Below, in pieces: positions 1 through 9,286 of a DNA stretch of 64,000 bases; position 1 is the first letter of the stretch, and every line of letters starts with the position of its first letter. This DNA comes from Caulobacterales bacterium (GTDB taxonomy: Bacteria; Pseudomonadota; Alphaproteobacteria; Caulobacterales; Caulobacteraceae). The stretch lies in contig JAFLCS010000003.1 in NCBI GenBank assembly GCA_017302105.1, forward strand, positions 248,001-312,000, given 5' to 3'. The notes below the pieces were generated by a model. The model did not search any database. It saw only the letters and a list, made by a program, of their open reading frames with translations, and was not told the origin of the DNA. The translations under genes and the position numbers were made by a program.

Positions 1-924
1 GTCCTGAGATCCGGGGCCGGGGTCGCTGAGATCGCCGGCGTTCTGGCTGAGGCGGGCGTCATTCGGTCGCCGACGGGTTTCCGAATCGCGGCGCAACTGA
101 CCGGCGCGGATCGCGATCTACGGGCCGGGGAGTACCGGATAGAGAGCCAGGCTTCTCTGGCCGAAGTGATCCAGACGCTGCGAACCGGCGATGTCGCCCG
201 ACACTTTGTAACGATCCCCGAAGGCTGGTCCGTGGCCCAGGCCATCGACATCCTCAATGCTGAAGATGTTTTGACCGGAGAAATTACCGAGATTCCCGCC
301 GAAGGGTCCCTGATGCCGGACACCTACGAGGTGATGCGCGGTGAGAGCCGTCAGTCGGTGATCGACCGGATGCAGGCGGCCCAGACGGCCTTGATCGAGG
401 AGTTGTGGCCGACGCGGGCCGAGGGCCTGCCGTTCTCGACACCGGAGCAGGCCGTCATCCTGGCCTCGATTGTCGAGAAGGAAACCGGCGTTGCCGCCGA
501 GCGGCCTCGTGTGGCGGCGGTCTTCGTCAATCGGCTACGGCTGGGGATGCGGCTGGAGAGCGACCCGACCATCATCTACGGCATTACCCAAGGCCGACCG
601 CTAGGCCGGGGACTGAGGCGTTCCGAGATCGACCGCCACACCGACTGGAACACCTATCAGATTGCCGGTCTTCCGCCGACGCCGATCGCCAATCCGGGGC
701 GCCCGGCGATTGAGGCAGTGCTGAATCCGCCGACGACGCGCGATTTGTTCTTTGTGGCGGACGGCTCTGGCGGGCACGCCTTTGCCGAGACCTATCACCA
801 GCATCTTCAGAACGTCGCGCGCTGGCGGGCCCTTGAGCAGGAACAGGGGGCTGCCGCTGCTCCAGCTATCGCGCCACCGGCCGGAGGCACGCCGGCTGCG
901 CCAGAGACCCCGACCCCGCCATGA
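1..924 (+). CDS. mltG: Endolytic murein transglycosylase MltG (5' partial)
   Basis: MltG cleaves nascent peptidoglycan glycan strands at the inner membrane and so terminates their growth. The frame is open from base 1, so the N-terminus and its membrane anchor lie outside the window; an internal ATG at 166 is not the start. The YceG-type domain is clear: the catalytic-glutamate segment ASIVEKETG lies near bases 463-489, followed by FVNRLRLGMRLESDPTIIYG and the downstream GLPPTPIANPG block. The last 30 or so residues are Ala/Pro-rich, an extension typical of alphaproteobacterial copies. The stop overlaps the yicC start (ATGA), so the two are translationally coupled. Confidence 0.95.
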   Translation, partial: VLRSGAGVAEIAGVLAEAGVIRSPTGFRIAAQLTGADRDLRAGEYRIESQASLAEVIQTLRTGDVARHFVTIPEGWSVAQAIDILNAEDVLTGEITEIPAEGSLMPDTYEVMRGESRQSVIDRMQAAQTALIEELWPTRAEGLPFSTPEQAVILASIVEKETGVAAERPRVAAVFVNRLRLGMRLESDPTIIYGITQGRPLGRGLRRSEIDRHTDWNTYQIAGLPPTPIANPGRPAIEAVLNPPTTRDLFFVADGSGGHAFAETYHQHLQNVARWRALEQEQGAAAAPAIAPPAGGTPAAPETPTPP

Positions 925-1802
925 GCGATGTGATTTCGGGCATGACCGGCTTCGGTCGTTGCGAGGGGGCTCTGGATGACTGGGCCTGGACGATCGAGGC
1001 ACGCTCGGTGAACGGCCGATCGCTCGATGTGAAACTCAAGACACCGCCTGGGCTGGACGGGCTGGACCGCGAGGGCAGGGAAGCCGCACAGGCCAGGTTT
1101 CAGCGCGGCCAGGTGGGGATCACCGTTCAGGCCCGCCGTAGCGAGCGCGCTGTCGCGATCCGGATCAACCCCGCGGTGCTCTCAGCCTATCGTGAGATCG
1201 TGAACGAACTGGTGAGCACCGGGGTCACGCCCCCGACGGCGGATGGGCTGTTAAGTCTGAGAGGCGTGATCGAGGCCGGTGAGGTAGAGGAAGGTGACCT
1301 CAGCTCGGTGAACACCGCCATCGTTCGGGATGTCGCCAGGGCGCTCGATGATCTGAAAGCGGCTCGGCGAGACGAGGGCGCGCGTCTGACGCCGCTCATT
1401 CAGGGTTTTCTGGACCGCATCGCTGACCTGACCGAACAGGCCCGCCAGGAAGCCGATGCTCAGACCCAGGCCATTCGAGAGCGTTTCACCAATCGCGTCG
1501 AAGACCTCACCGACGGGGCCGCCGGCCTGGAGGACCGCATCTTCCAGGAGGCCGCCATGATGGCAGCGCGGGCCGACGTCCGCGAGGAGCTGGACCGGCT
1601 GGATGCCCATACCGCCTCGGCCCGGGCGCTCGTAGCGGAAGGCGGTGCGGTCGGACGCAGACTGGATTTCCTGTCCCAGGAGTTCATGCGCGAAGCCAAC
1701 ACTCTCTGTTCAAAAGCGGCCACCCTTGCCTTGACCTCCGCCGGGCTGGACCTCAAAGCCACCATCGAGCAACTCAGGGAGCAGGTGCAGAATGTCGAGT
1801 GA
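921..1802 (+). CDS. yicC: YicC family endoribonuclease
   Basis: A 293-residue protein with the YicC N-terminal domain (starts ISGMTGFGRCEG) and the C-terminal DUF1732 block (GRRLDFLSQEFMREANTLCSKA region near residues 247-268). E. coli YicC is reported to be an RNase acting on small-RNA turnover; that role is known of the family and not shown here. It overlaps mltG by ATGA and gmk by 11 bases, forming a mltG-yicC-gmk unit. The yicC-gmk pairing is common in proteobacteria and supports the call. Confidence 0.93.
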   Translation: MSDVISGMTGFGRCEGALDDWAWTIEARSVNGRSLDVKLKTPPGLDGLDREGREAAQARFQRGQVGITVQARRSERAVAIRINPAVLSAYREIVNELVSTGVTPPTADGLLSLRGVIEAGEVEEGDLSSVNTAIVRDVARALDDLKAARRDEGARLTPLIQGFLDRIADLTEQARQEADAQTQAIRERFTNRVEDLTDGAAGLEDRIFQEAAMMAARADVREELDRLDAHTASARALVAEGGAVGRRLDFLSQEFMREANTLCSKAATLALTSAGLDLKATIEQLREQVQNVE

Positions 1803-2451
1803 CGGCCAGGTACATCCGTCGCCCCGCCGGGGACTGTTGTTGATGGTGGTGGCACCGTCGGGTGTCGGCAAGACCAGCCTGACGCGACGCCTGATCGCCG
1901 ACCATCCGGACCTGCATCTGTCGCTGTCCTATACAACGCGCGAGCCACGGCCCGGGGAACACGACGCCCGCGACTATCATTTCGTTGATCGCTCAACTTT
2001 CGATCAGATGGTTGAGGAAGACGCCTTCCTCGAATGGGCCGAGGTCTATGGTAACCGGTACGGAAGCCCCAAGGCCCCGATCCTCGCGGCGCTGGAGCAA
2101 GGACAGAGCGCCCTGTTCGATATCGATGATCACGGTGCCAAGACCATCGCAGCCCAACTGCCTCAAGACTCGGTGCTGGTGTATCTGCTGCCGCCATCTC
2201 TCGCCGAAATGCGGCGTCGCCTGACCGCTCGGTCCCAGGATTCTGAGGAGGTCATCCGCAAGCGGATCGCCCGCGCCAAGGATGAGATCTGCGGTTGGAA
2301 CACCTTTGATTATGTCCTTCTCAACGACGATTTTGATCGGGCCTATGCCGATCTTGCGCACATCTTCCACGCCGAGCGTCTCAAGCGTGCCCGCAATCCC
2401 TGGGTCGGTGATTTCGTCGGCGACCTTCTTGCTGAGGAGGTCGCTAGCTAG
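1792..2451 (+). CDS. gmk: Guanylate kinase
   Basis: Phosphorylates GMP to GDP with ATP in the cytosol. The P-loop APSGVGKTS lies at residues 21-29 and the GMP-binding region follows (SYTTREPRPGE, DYHFVD, FLEWAEVYGNRYG). 219 residues is normal for the family. The start lies inside the yicC 3' end, so translation is coupled. Its stop codon overlaps that of the convergent rsmA by three bases, leaving no intergenic terminator. Confidence 0.97.
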   Translation: MSSDGQVHPSPRRGLLLMVVAPSGVGKTSLTRRLIADHPDLHLSLSYTTREPRPGEHDARDYHFVDRSTFDQMVEEDAFLEWAEVYGNRYGSPKAPILAALEQGQSALFDIDDHGAKTIAAQLPQDSVLVYLLPPSLAEMRRRLTARSQDSEEVIRKRIARAKDEICGWNTFDYVLLNDDFDRAYADLAHIFHAERLKRARNPWVGDFVGDLLAEEVAS

Positions 2452-3266
2452 CGGCGCGAGGCCTCGGCTAGCCTCAGGAAGCCGGCTACGTCGATCACCT
2501 CGGCGCGAGCATCCGGGCTAATACCGGCCGCTTCGCAGAGTTCGGCTCCCCCCATGGACTTGAGGCTGGACCTTAGCATCTTGCGGCGCTGGCCGAAGGC
2601 GGCGGCCGTAATCTGCTCGAGCGCCGCCAGGTCTGCCGGTGAGGGCGCGTCGGCGTGTGGGGCCAGGCGTACAACCGCAGAGGCGACCTTCGGCGGCGGG
2701 GTGAAGGCACGCGCCGGCAGATCCATCACGACGCGGGCTTCGCACACGGCCTGAGAGATCACACTGAGGCGACCATAGGCCGACGTGCCGGCCCGGGCCG
2801 CGACGCGATCAGCGACCTCCTTCTGGAACATCAGGGTCAGGGATCGGGGCCGCCAGCGACCGGTCAGCCATTTGATGAGCAGAGGTGTGCCGACATTGTA
2901 GGGCAGGTTCGACACCAGATGCCCGGTTTGGCCGGCGAGTAGTTGGCGCTCATCGACCTTTAATGCGTCGGCCTCGGTAACGGTTAGACGTCCACCGCTG
3001 GCTGAGGCCAGGTCTTCCAGCAGCGGGATGAACCGGCGATCCTTTTCAACAGCGATCACCTGAGATGCATCACTCTCCAGCAAAGCTCGGGTCAGGCCGC
3101 CTGGCCCCGGCCCGACCTCGATCACGACATCACCGTCGAACGGCCCAGCCAGGCGCGCAATCTTTCGGGTGACATTGAGGTCCAGGAGGAAATGCTGGCC
3201 GAACCGCTTGTCGGCGGACAGGCCGTGTGCTTCGAGCACCTCTCGCAGCGGCGGAAGCTCGGTCAT
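2448..3266 (-). CDS. rsmA: 16S rRNA dimethyladenosine transferase
   Basis: RsmA (KsgA) dimethylates two adjacent adenosines in helix 45 of 16S rRNA, a late step in small-subunit assembly. Visible motifs: FGQHFLLD near the N-terminus, the SAM-binding VIEVGPGPGGLTRALL and the catalytic NLPYNVGTPLL. The open frame continues upstream, but the start at 3266 gives a normal 272-residue protein and overlaps the pdxA stop as ATGA. It is the last gene of the lptF-to-rsmA run. The pdxA-rsmA linkage is also seen in E. coli. Confidence 0.96.
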   Translation of the reverse strand: MTELPPLREVLEAHGLSADKRFGQHFLLDLNVTRKIARLAGPFDGDVVIEVGPGPGGLTRALLESDASQVIAVEKDRRFIPLLEDLASASGGRLTVTEADALKVDERQLLAGQTGHLVSNLPYNVGTPLLIKWLTGRWRPRSLTLMFQKEVADRVAARAGTSAYGRLSVISQAVCEARVVMDLPARAFTPPPKVASAVVRLAPHADAPSPADLAALEQITAAAFGQRRKMLRSSLKSMGGAELCEAAGISPDARAEVIDVAGFLRLAEASRR

Positions 3267-4261
3267 GTTTGCGCGCGATTTTGAGCCATGTCGGATGCCA
3301 GCCGGATCGCAGCCACGAGACTGTCCGGTCGGGCAACCCCTTTTCCGGCGATGTCGAAACCGACGCCATGGTCGGGTGAAGTTCGAATGATCGGCAAGCC
3401 GAGGGTGGCATTGACGCCGCCCCAAAAGTCCAGGGTCTTCACCGGAATCAGCCCCTGATCGTGATACAGGCAGATGGCCGCGTCGTAGCGTGCTCTCGCC
3501 TCGGAGTGGAACAGGGTATCAGCCGGCAGCGGGGCGGTAATGTCGATGCCCTCGGTTCTCAGCTGAGCGACGGCCGGAAGCATAACGTCTCGCTCCTCGG
3601 TGCCGATCGTTCCGTCTTCGCCTGCATGGGGATTGAGGCCCGCCAGGGCCAGCCGCGGCTCGCGAATCCCAAAATCGCGCTGGAGGGCCTCATGGGTGAT
3701 GCGTGCGGTTCGGCACAGGCGCTCTGAGGTGATGAGGCCGGGAACGTCTGCAAGGGGGACATGAATCGTGACGAGGCAGACCCGCAGATCAGCGGCCGTC
3801 AACATCATGACGGGACCGCGTGTGCCTTTAACGGCGGCCGAGGCCGTAAGGTCAGCGATGAACTCCGTGTGCCCTGGAAATCGAAACCCGGCCTGGTAGA
3901 GCGGAGCCTTGGCGATGGGGCAGGTCACAACACCGGAGGCGAACCCCCCGAGTGTCAGATCCACGGCCTCTTCAATCCACGCAATGATGGAGGGAGCATT
4001 GGCCGGCTCAGCACGGCCCAGCTGTGGAACCACCGTGACGGGGCGATTCAGGAAAGGCAAGGCACTCCCGAAGACGGCATTCACCTGATGGGGGCCGTCG
4101 ATCTGCGCCACCGCGATTTCGCTGTGCTCGACCAGGCGGGCATCGCCGATCACGAAGAATGGCGGACCGTCATGACGCAGGGATTGCCAGGCGCGAGCGA
4201 CGATCTCAGGCCCGATCCCTGCCGGATCGCCCAGGCTCAGGGCGAGCGGCCGTGCCAGCAT
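3263..4261 (-). CDS. pdxA: 4-hydroxythreonine-4-phosphate dehydrogenase
   Basis: PdxA oxidises 4-phosphohydroxy-L-threonine in pyridoxal phosphate synthesis. The N-terminal SLGDPAGIGPEI and the C-terminal LYHDQGLIPVKTL, which carries metal-binding residues, are diagnostic. I chose the ATG at 4261 (332 residues), placed just after the surA stop; an ATG at 4306 would overlap surA by 38 bases and add a tail unlike the family. The gene sits between surA and rsmA in the same order as in E. coli. Confidence 0.95.
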   Translation of the reverse strand: MLARPLALSLGDPAGIGPEIVARAWQSLRHDGPPFFVIGDARLVEHSEIAVAQIDGPHQVNAVFGSALPFLNRPVTVVPQLGRAEPANAPSIIAWIEEAVDLTLGGFASGVVTCPIAKAPLYQAGFRFPGHTEFIADLTASAAVKGTRGPVMMLTAADLRVCLVTIHVPLADVPGLITSERLCRTARITHEALQRDFGIREPRLALAGLNPHAGEDGTIGTEERDVMLPAVAQLRTEGIDITAPLPADTLFHSEARARYDAAICLYHDQGLIPVKTLDFWGGVNATLGLPIIRTSPDHGVGFDIAGKGVARPDSLVAAIRLASDMAQNRAQT

Positions 4262-4268
4262 CCCAGGC

Positions 4269-5582
4269 TCAGGACTCGCCGTCGCGCGATTCGATCGTCG
4301 CGGCATTGCGAAGATCGCGAATGTAGCGTCGGTTCAGCATCTCGAGCTGTTGACGGCTCAGTTGTTGCCGTATTTCTTCGAGCGACGGAATGGTGTCGCT
4401 GGCGGCCCGACGGCCACACATGGCGATCAGGTGCAGACCCTGGTCGGATCGCTGCGGTGTGCTGATACTGCCGACAGCGGCGCTGCGCCCGATCTCCTGG
4501 AACGGCGGTGCCAGGTCCGCGACGTCGGCTTCGCCGAGTTCTGATCCGATCACACCGGCGGTGGCATTGGCTCGGGCCACGATGTTGTCGCAGGTCAGTC
4601 CGCTGTCTCTTAGGGCATTCAGTGTCGCGGTCGCCTCTGCGACCTGGGCTTCATCGGCGTTGCGCGGGAGCCGGACGCCCGCCTGGCGAAGGCTGGCCAT
4701 CGTCGAAACAGCCCCGGTACGTTCGTCGCGTACCAGAACAATGTAGACGCCGCCGTCGACCGCGATCGGGTTGGACAATTGGCCCGGATTCATCTGGTTG
4801 AGAGCGGCCTGGACTTGAGCGGGGGTCTCGCCTTCGATCACCCAGCCGGCATCGCCCCCATCGCGGGCCGACGGAGCAGAGGAAAACTGGCGCGCGACCG
4901 CAGGGAAGGGGGCACCGTCGAGAAGCTGCTGAACCAGCTGCCGGGCACCGTTCATGGCGACATCCATGCCGCCGACCGCGGCGGCGTCGATATAGATTTC
5001 TCCGAGCAGCCACTGCGGCCGGCTGGCCGCCTGTTCGATCCGCTCCAGCACGGCGTTGACCTGATCCCTGCCCACGCGCGTCCGGTCACGATAGCGGCCG
5101 TTTACGAGCATTCCCCAGCCCATATCGACCCGCACCTTCTCGCGGAAGGTGGCAGGGTCTAAGCCGAACTGGGCCATTTCTCGGAGCATCTGTTCAGCCG
5201 AAGCCCCGCTCTCCTGCGCCATCGCGGCGATCTCGGAGTTCACCATTTCGTCGGTGACCTCGACCTCATATCGCTCCAGTTCCTGAGACTGGAGTTGCTG
5301 GTCGATGAGCCCCCGCAGCGCCTGTTGCTGGATGGCAGGCAGGTTCTCCGACGTCGGCCGAAGCTGCGAGGTGAAAATCAGGAACAGCATCCGCTGACGT
5401 ACGTCATAGCTGGTAATCAGATCGTCATTCACCGTGACCAGTACACCCTCTGCCAGGGCAAAATCAGGTGCTGCGCCGACTCCTGCCGGCGGCTGGGCTG
5501 GCTGGTCCGTGGCCTGGGCGGATGCCGGCTGGGACATGGACAGGGCGAGGGCGACAGCGCCCACGGAAAACATCCAGCGCAT
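4269..5582 (-). CDS. surA: SurA-like periplasmic peptidyl-prolyl isomerase
   Basis: Periplasmic chaperone for outer-membrane beta-barrel proteins, LptD among them. The start at 5582 gives a clean signal peptide (MRWMFSVGAVALALSMSQPASA region, cleaved near ASA-QA). The N-terminal chaperone part includes LRGLIDQQLQSQELERY, and one parvulin domain follows (GEIYID through the GDAGWV and LSNPI segments). E. coli SurA has two parvulin domains; the second half here is divergent. In-frame ATGs at 5618 and 5654 are alternatives with no better ribosome site. It lies directly downstream of lptD. Confidence 0.88.
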   Translation of the reverse strand: MRWMFSVGAVALALSMSQPASAQATDQPAQPPAGVGAAPDFALAEGVLVTVNDDLITSYDVRQRMLFLIFTSQLRPTSENLPAIQQQALRGLIDQQLQSQELERYEVEVTDEMVNSEIAAMAQESGASAEQMLREMAQFGLDPATFREKVRVDMGWGMLVNGRYRDRTRVGRDQVNAVLERIEQAASRPQWLLGEIYIDAAAVGGMDVAMNGARQLVQQLLDGAPFPAVARQFSSAPSARDGGDAGWVIEGETPAQVQAALNQMNPGQLSNPIAVDGGVYIVLVRDERTGAVSTMASLRQAGVRLPRNADEAQVAEATATLNALRDSGLTCDNIVARANATAGVIGSELGEADVADLAPPFQEIGRSAAVGSISTPQRSDQGLHLIAMCGRRAASDTIPSLEEIRQQLSRQQLEMLNRRYIRDLRNAATIESRDGES

Positions 5583-5663
5583 AGGGGACGGTATTCCTTT
5601 TCCGACAAGCGGGTTCATAAAAAGTCTGGCCGCCGGACGGCGTTCGAGAAACATGAGCGCGTC

Positions 5664-8111
5664 TTACCTTGAACCGCCCAATGTGGCGAGCGTTAGGCGA
5701 ACGAACACCCCCTCCGACGCCCGGATGCCTCGTCCGGCGAGAAGATCCTCGTTTCGCTCGTAGATAAACTCGAAACGAACGCACTCGTCCTGATACAGCA
5801 GCCCAATTTCGGACCTTGGCCAAAGCTCCTGGTCGAGATCACGGGTGGCCATGAATGATACACCCCAATCGCCGACAACGAAGACCTGGCCGGAAACTTG
5901 GAGCACCTGGTAGTTGGCGCTTCCAAGGGGGGAGGGGTCGGTCTGGTCCGAAAGATATCTCAGGGCGACGTAGTCGGCCTCGCGGAACTGGGCGCTCAGG
6001 CCGACTTCAATCTGACGCAGGTCAAGATTGTCGTCGAGCAAGGCCCGGGCCCAGCCGGCCACGCCAGGCAGTGGCTGGGCCGTCGCGGCAACGACCCAGT
6101 CCGATGATGTCTCTGAAATGCCGGTCGGATCGTAGAGCTCGCCCGGTGCGCCGCCGGTGATCTGGCGCAAATAACCCGGCTCCTCTTCTGCACGGAACAT
6201 CCGGCCGACAAACAGGCTGGCGCTTCGCGTTTGCGCCCATTCCGCGGCGATCCTCATGCCGAGGCTGGCCCGCAGGCCGCCCTCATAGAGGTCGTAGCCG
6301 GGGAATTTATTGTCCTGGAACAGGGTCGAGCTGTCGAGCTCGATAAGCTGGCTGTCTTCGTTGGGGATACGGGTGTCGATATCCGCGTCCGGCGACACGG
6401 CGATCTGAGCCATAGGCTCCAAGATGATCGAACCCGTTTCAAACCGCCGGATCAGGGGGTAGCGCAGGTCCAGACCAAGCGTGGCATTGAAGCGAGACAG
6501 GTTGTGAGACTGGTCGGCCAGCGTCGGTAGATCCTCTATGGAGTAGAGGTCGGCCCGCGCCGTCATGAAGGGTTCGAGGCGTAGGCCGAAATCGGTGGTG
6601 ATGGCGCGCCGCCAGTCAGCCTCAAAGGTTGCCCGGGCACTGTCAACTCCGGGCAGGTCATCCGTCGGACCGGGCGGGGGAAGGTAGTCCGGAGATATCA
6701 CCGGGGTTCCGACGTAGTCTTCGCGGAACAGGGCGGCGGCGGACCCGCGCAGGCGCAGCCGACCTCCGAAAACAGGTGAGGCGGGCTCCCACCGCGCCTC
6801 AATGAGTGGGGCGACGACGGGTAGGGTGTCGTCATCCTCAAAGATCAAACCGCGTGCATCGCCGAGCGGATAGGCGGTCGTGTCGATTCCCAGGATTCGC
6901 ATCGACTGGAACGACAGCAGGGCCATCGAAAAATAGGATCGATCAGTCTGGCGCTCGACGTACACCTGATTGGCGAGGCGCCGGTAGTCGGCCTGGAAGA
7001 GGCCGGCGGCGCTGTGGGCGTCCTCGATGTCGTATCGGTCAAATAGGGTCGGGTCGGACGCGTGCTCGATTGTAAAGCCCCAGCGCCAATCCTCATTGAT
7101 GGCAAAGGCCCCGCGTCCCAGGACGTAACCGCGCCATTCCTGGTCGCCGTAGCGGGTGTTCTCCAGATCGACGCCTGGGCCCGGATCTTGGTCGACATTG
7201 CCGAACAGTCGGTCCCGCGTGCCCCCTGCCCGAATCCGAACGGTCCCCGAGTAGAAGCGTCGTCTCCAATCCAGATTCAGGAATGGATTGACCGAGGTGT
7301 TGATCTGCGGGCTGACGATGAGATCCTGATGAGGAGAAATGACCCAAAGGTAGGGTTGTTCAAACGAGAAGCCGCGCGAATCCGATCCCGTCGCCGTCGG
7401 AATCAGAAACCCGGACTGGCGTTCAGCGGTGGGGTCCGGATGCCAGAAGACCGGGGAATAGAAGATGGGAACACCCGCCACGCGGATCGTCGCGTTGCGA
7501 TAGAAGACGATTGCATTGTCCTGATCCTGCACGACGGTATCGGCCTGGATCGACCAGGTCGGCTCACTGGGTTCGCCTTCGCTGTTGCAGAGATCGCATG
7601 GCGTGAAGATCGCATTGTACAGCTCGTTGACGGTTTCGGTCCGTCGGACGGCGCTGGCCGCCGAGATCTTGATGTTGTTTCCGAGCCGGGCGGCAAATCC
7701 CGTGGCGAAACCGGCACGAAGTTGATCGTCGAGCTCCAGGGTGTCCGCGTACTGCACGGTCCCATCGGGATTGATCAGCTCGGCATTGCCTGCAGCGGAC
7801 AACAGGCCTGAGGTGATGTTGTAGTCCACACGGTCGGCGCGAAGCAGGCGCCCCTGATAACGGGCCTGAACGGTGCCGACCGCCAGGATCTGTTCTGCCT
7901 CGGTGTCGCGGGTGATGGCGTCGGCCTCAAGGTAGAGACCGTCTGCCGTCAGACCGTCCGGGCCGGGCTGTTCTGCGACGGGATCGGTCGCCGCCGGCAC
8001 CTCCTGGGCATGAGCCTGTGCGAACGACAGCGAAAACGCAGCCGCTCCGATTCCGGCAAGCAGTCGCGACCGGAACCCGGATACAAAGCGGTCGCGCTCA
8101 AACCTAAACAT
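5664..8111 (-). CDS. lptD: LPS assembly outer-membrane protein LptD
   Basis: LptD forms the outer-membrane barrel that inserts lipopolysaccharide at the cell surface. A signal peptide follows the chosen start (SRLLAGIGAAAFSLSFAQAHAQ). An OstA-type N-terminal domain comes next (LYLEADAITRDTEAEQILAVG), then the LptD barrel with the conserved FYSPVFWHPDPTAERQSGFL region. Two cysteines (CDLC) lie between domains and one near the C-terminus (DECVRFEF), fewer than the four in E. coli LptD. A longer start at 8159 would overlap lptG by 22 bases. Both lptG upstream and surA downstream fit its biogenesis. Confidence 0.95.
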   Translation of the reverse strand: MFRFERDRFVSGFRSRLLAGIGAAAFSLSFAQAHAQEVPAATDPVAEQPGPDGLTADGLYLEADAITRDTEAEQILAVGTVQARYQGRLLRADRVDYNITSGLLSAAGNAELINPDGTVQYADTLELDDQLRAGFATGFAARLGNNIKISAASAVRRTETVNELYNAIFTPCDLCNSEGEPSEPTWSIQADTVVQDQDNAIVFYRNATIRVAGVPIFYSPVFWHPDPTAERQSGFLIPTATGSDSRGFSFEQPYLWVISPHQDLIVSPQINTSVNPFLNLDWRRRFYSGTVRIRAGGTRDRLFGNVDQDPGPGVDLENTRYGDQEWRGYVLGRGAFAINEDWRWGFTIEHASDPTLFDRYDIEDAHSAAGLFQADYRRLANQVYVERQTDRSYFSMALLSFQSMRILGIDTTAYPLGDARGLIFEDDDTLPVVAPLIEARWEPASPVFGGRLRLRGSAAALFREDYVGTPVISPDYLPPPGPTDDLPGVDSARATFEADWRRAITTDFGLRLEPFMTARADLYSIEDLPTLADQSHNLSRFNATLGLDLRYPLIRRFETGSIILEPMAQIAVSPDADIDTRIPNEDSQLIELDSSTLFQDNKFPGYDLYEGGLRASLGMRIAAEWAQTRSASLFVGRMFRAEEEPGYLRQITGGAPGELYDPTGISETSSDWVVAATAQPLPGVAGWARALLDDNLDLRQIEVGLSAQFREADYVALRYLSDQTDPSPLGSANYQVLQVSGQVFVVGDWGVSFMATRDLDQELWPRSEIGLLYQDECVRFEFIYERNEDLLAGRGIRASEGVFVRLTLATLGGSR

Positions 8112-8137
8112 CGAGTCCCACACAAGCTTCGCCACGG

Positions 8138-9286
8138 TTAGCCGTCCTCGGTGTAGCAAAGCAAGGTGAAGGCGGACAGGACGACCAGCAAGGGCGGAAT
8201 CCAGGCTGCGGCGAACGGCGGCAGGACTTCGGACTCGCCAAGTGCCCGCATCAGGGCGCTGACGAAGTAGAAAACAAATCCCAGCCCGACGGCCGACACG
8301 ACCATCAACGGCATATCGCCTAGCCGCATCAGCCTCAGTGAGAACGCTGCGGCCAGGACCGACATGGCGGCGAACATGAGAGGCGTCGCCAGGAGCTCAT
8401 GCAGCCGCAGGCGATACTGGGTCGCCGAAAAGCCGGCTGACTCGATCGTCGAGATCAGACCGGGCAATCGCCAAAACGGCGTGCTGCGCGGCGGCTCATA
8501 GCCCTCGAAGGCCTTGTCGAGGGTGAGATTGGAGCGAATGGACAGGGTGGCGTAGGTAACGGCCTGCTCGCCGGCCGCAGCCTCGCGCGCATTGGTCAGT
8601 TCCCAGGCCCCCGGCACCAGCCTTGCTGTTTCAGCCTCAATTCGCCGCTGAAAGGCACGGCGACCATCGTCTCCGGTCGCATAGACGAACATCGAGACGT
8701 TCCGAAGCAGCGATGAATCGGCGTCGCGCTCCTCTGCGGTGATGACGACCTGTGTTCGGCCGTCCCCCTGACGCAGCCAGACCGCTGCCGGCTCGGTATT
8801 GAGCCCTTCCCGGCTCTCCAGAAGGGCATCGCTGCTGCGCTGGTACTGGCCATCCAGCCACGATGCGAAAGGATTGAGAATTGTGATCGTCAAAATGCCA
8901 ATGATGAAGGCGGCACCGGCGGCGGGAAAGATGAAGCGCCAGGCCGAGACACCGGCCGCGCGCATGGCGATCAGTTCGCTGCGACGATTGAGACCGATGA
9001 ACGCCGCCAGGACGCCGAATAGGAATACGAACGGCAACAGCTGAAGGATCACCGCCGGCGACTTCATCAGCATCAGGCCGATCAGGCCGATCGCCGACAC
9101 GTCAACACGGCCACCGATGTCGCGCGAGATTTCCACGAAATCGATCAGCATGATCACAGCCGAGATCACCGCGAGCGCGCCCCCCACTGCCCTCAGGGTA
9201 CGGGTCAGGACGTATTGCTCGATGCTGGTCAGCCGACGCTGCCAGTTCGCCAGGAATCCAGGCAGGCGGGTTCGAATCCTGCGCAT
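8138..9286 (-). CDS. lptG: LPS export ABC transporter permease LptG
   Basis: Inner-membrane permease of the LptB2FG complex, which extracts LPS and passes it to the periplasmic bridge. 382 residues of the YjgP/YjgQ family: one N-terminal helix pair (RAVGGALAVISAVIMLIDFVE), further helices near residues 60-120, a large periplasmic beta-jellyroll region and three C-terminal helices. It begins at an ATGA overlap with lptF. Being second in the pair and shorter in its C-terminal part supports LptG over LptF, though the two are paralogues. Confidence 0.93.
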   Translation of the reverse strand: MRRIRTRLPGFLANWQRRLTSIEQYVLTRTLRAVGGALAVISAVIMLIDFVEISRDIGGRVDVSAIGLIGLMLMKSPAVILQLLPFVFLFGVLAAFIGLNRRSELIAMRAAGVSAWRFIFPAAGAAFIIGILTITILNPFASWLDGQYQRSSDALLESREGLNTEPAAVWLRQGDGRTQVVITAEERDADSSLLRNVSMFVYATGDDGRRAFQRRIEAETARLVPGAWELTNAREAAAGEQAVTYATLSIRSNLTLDKAFEGYEPPRSTPFWRLPGLISTIESAGFSATQYRLRLHELLATPLMFAAMSVLAAAFSLRLMRLGDMPLMVVSAVGLGFVFYFVSALMRALGESEVLPPFAAAWIPPLLVVLSAFTLLCYTEDG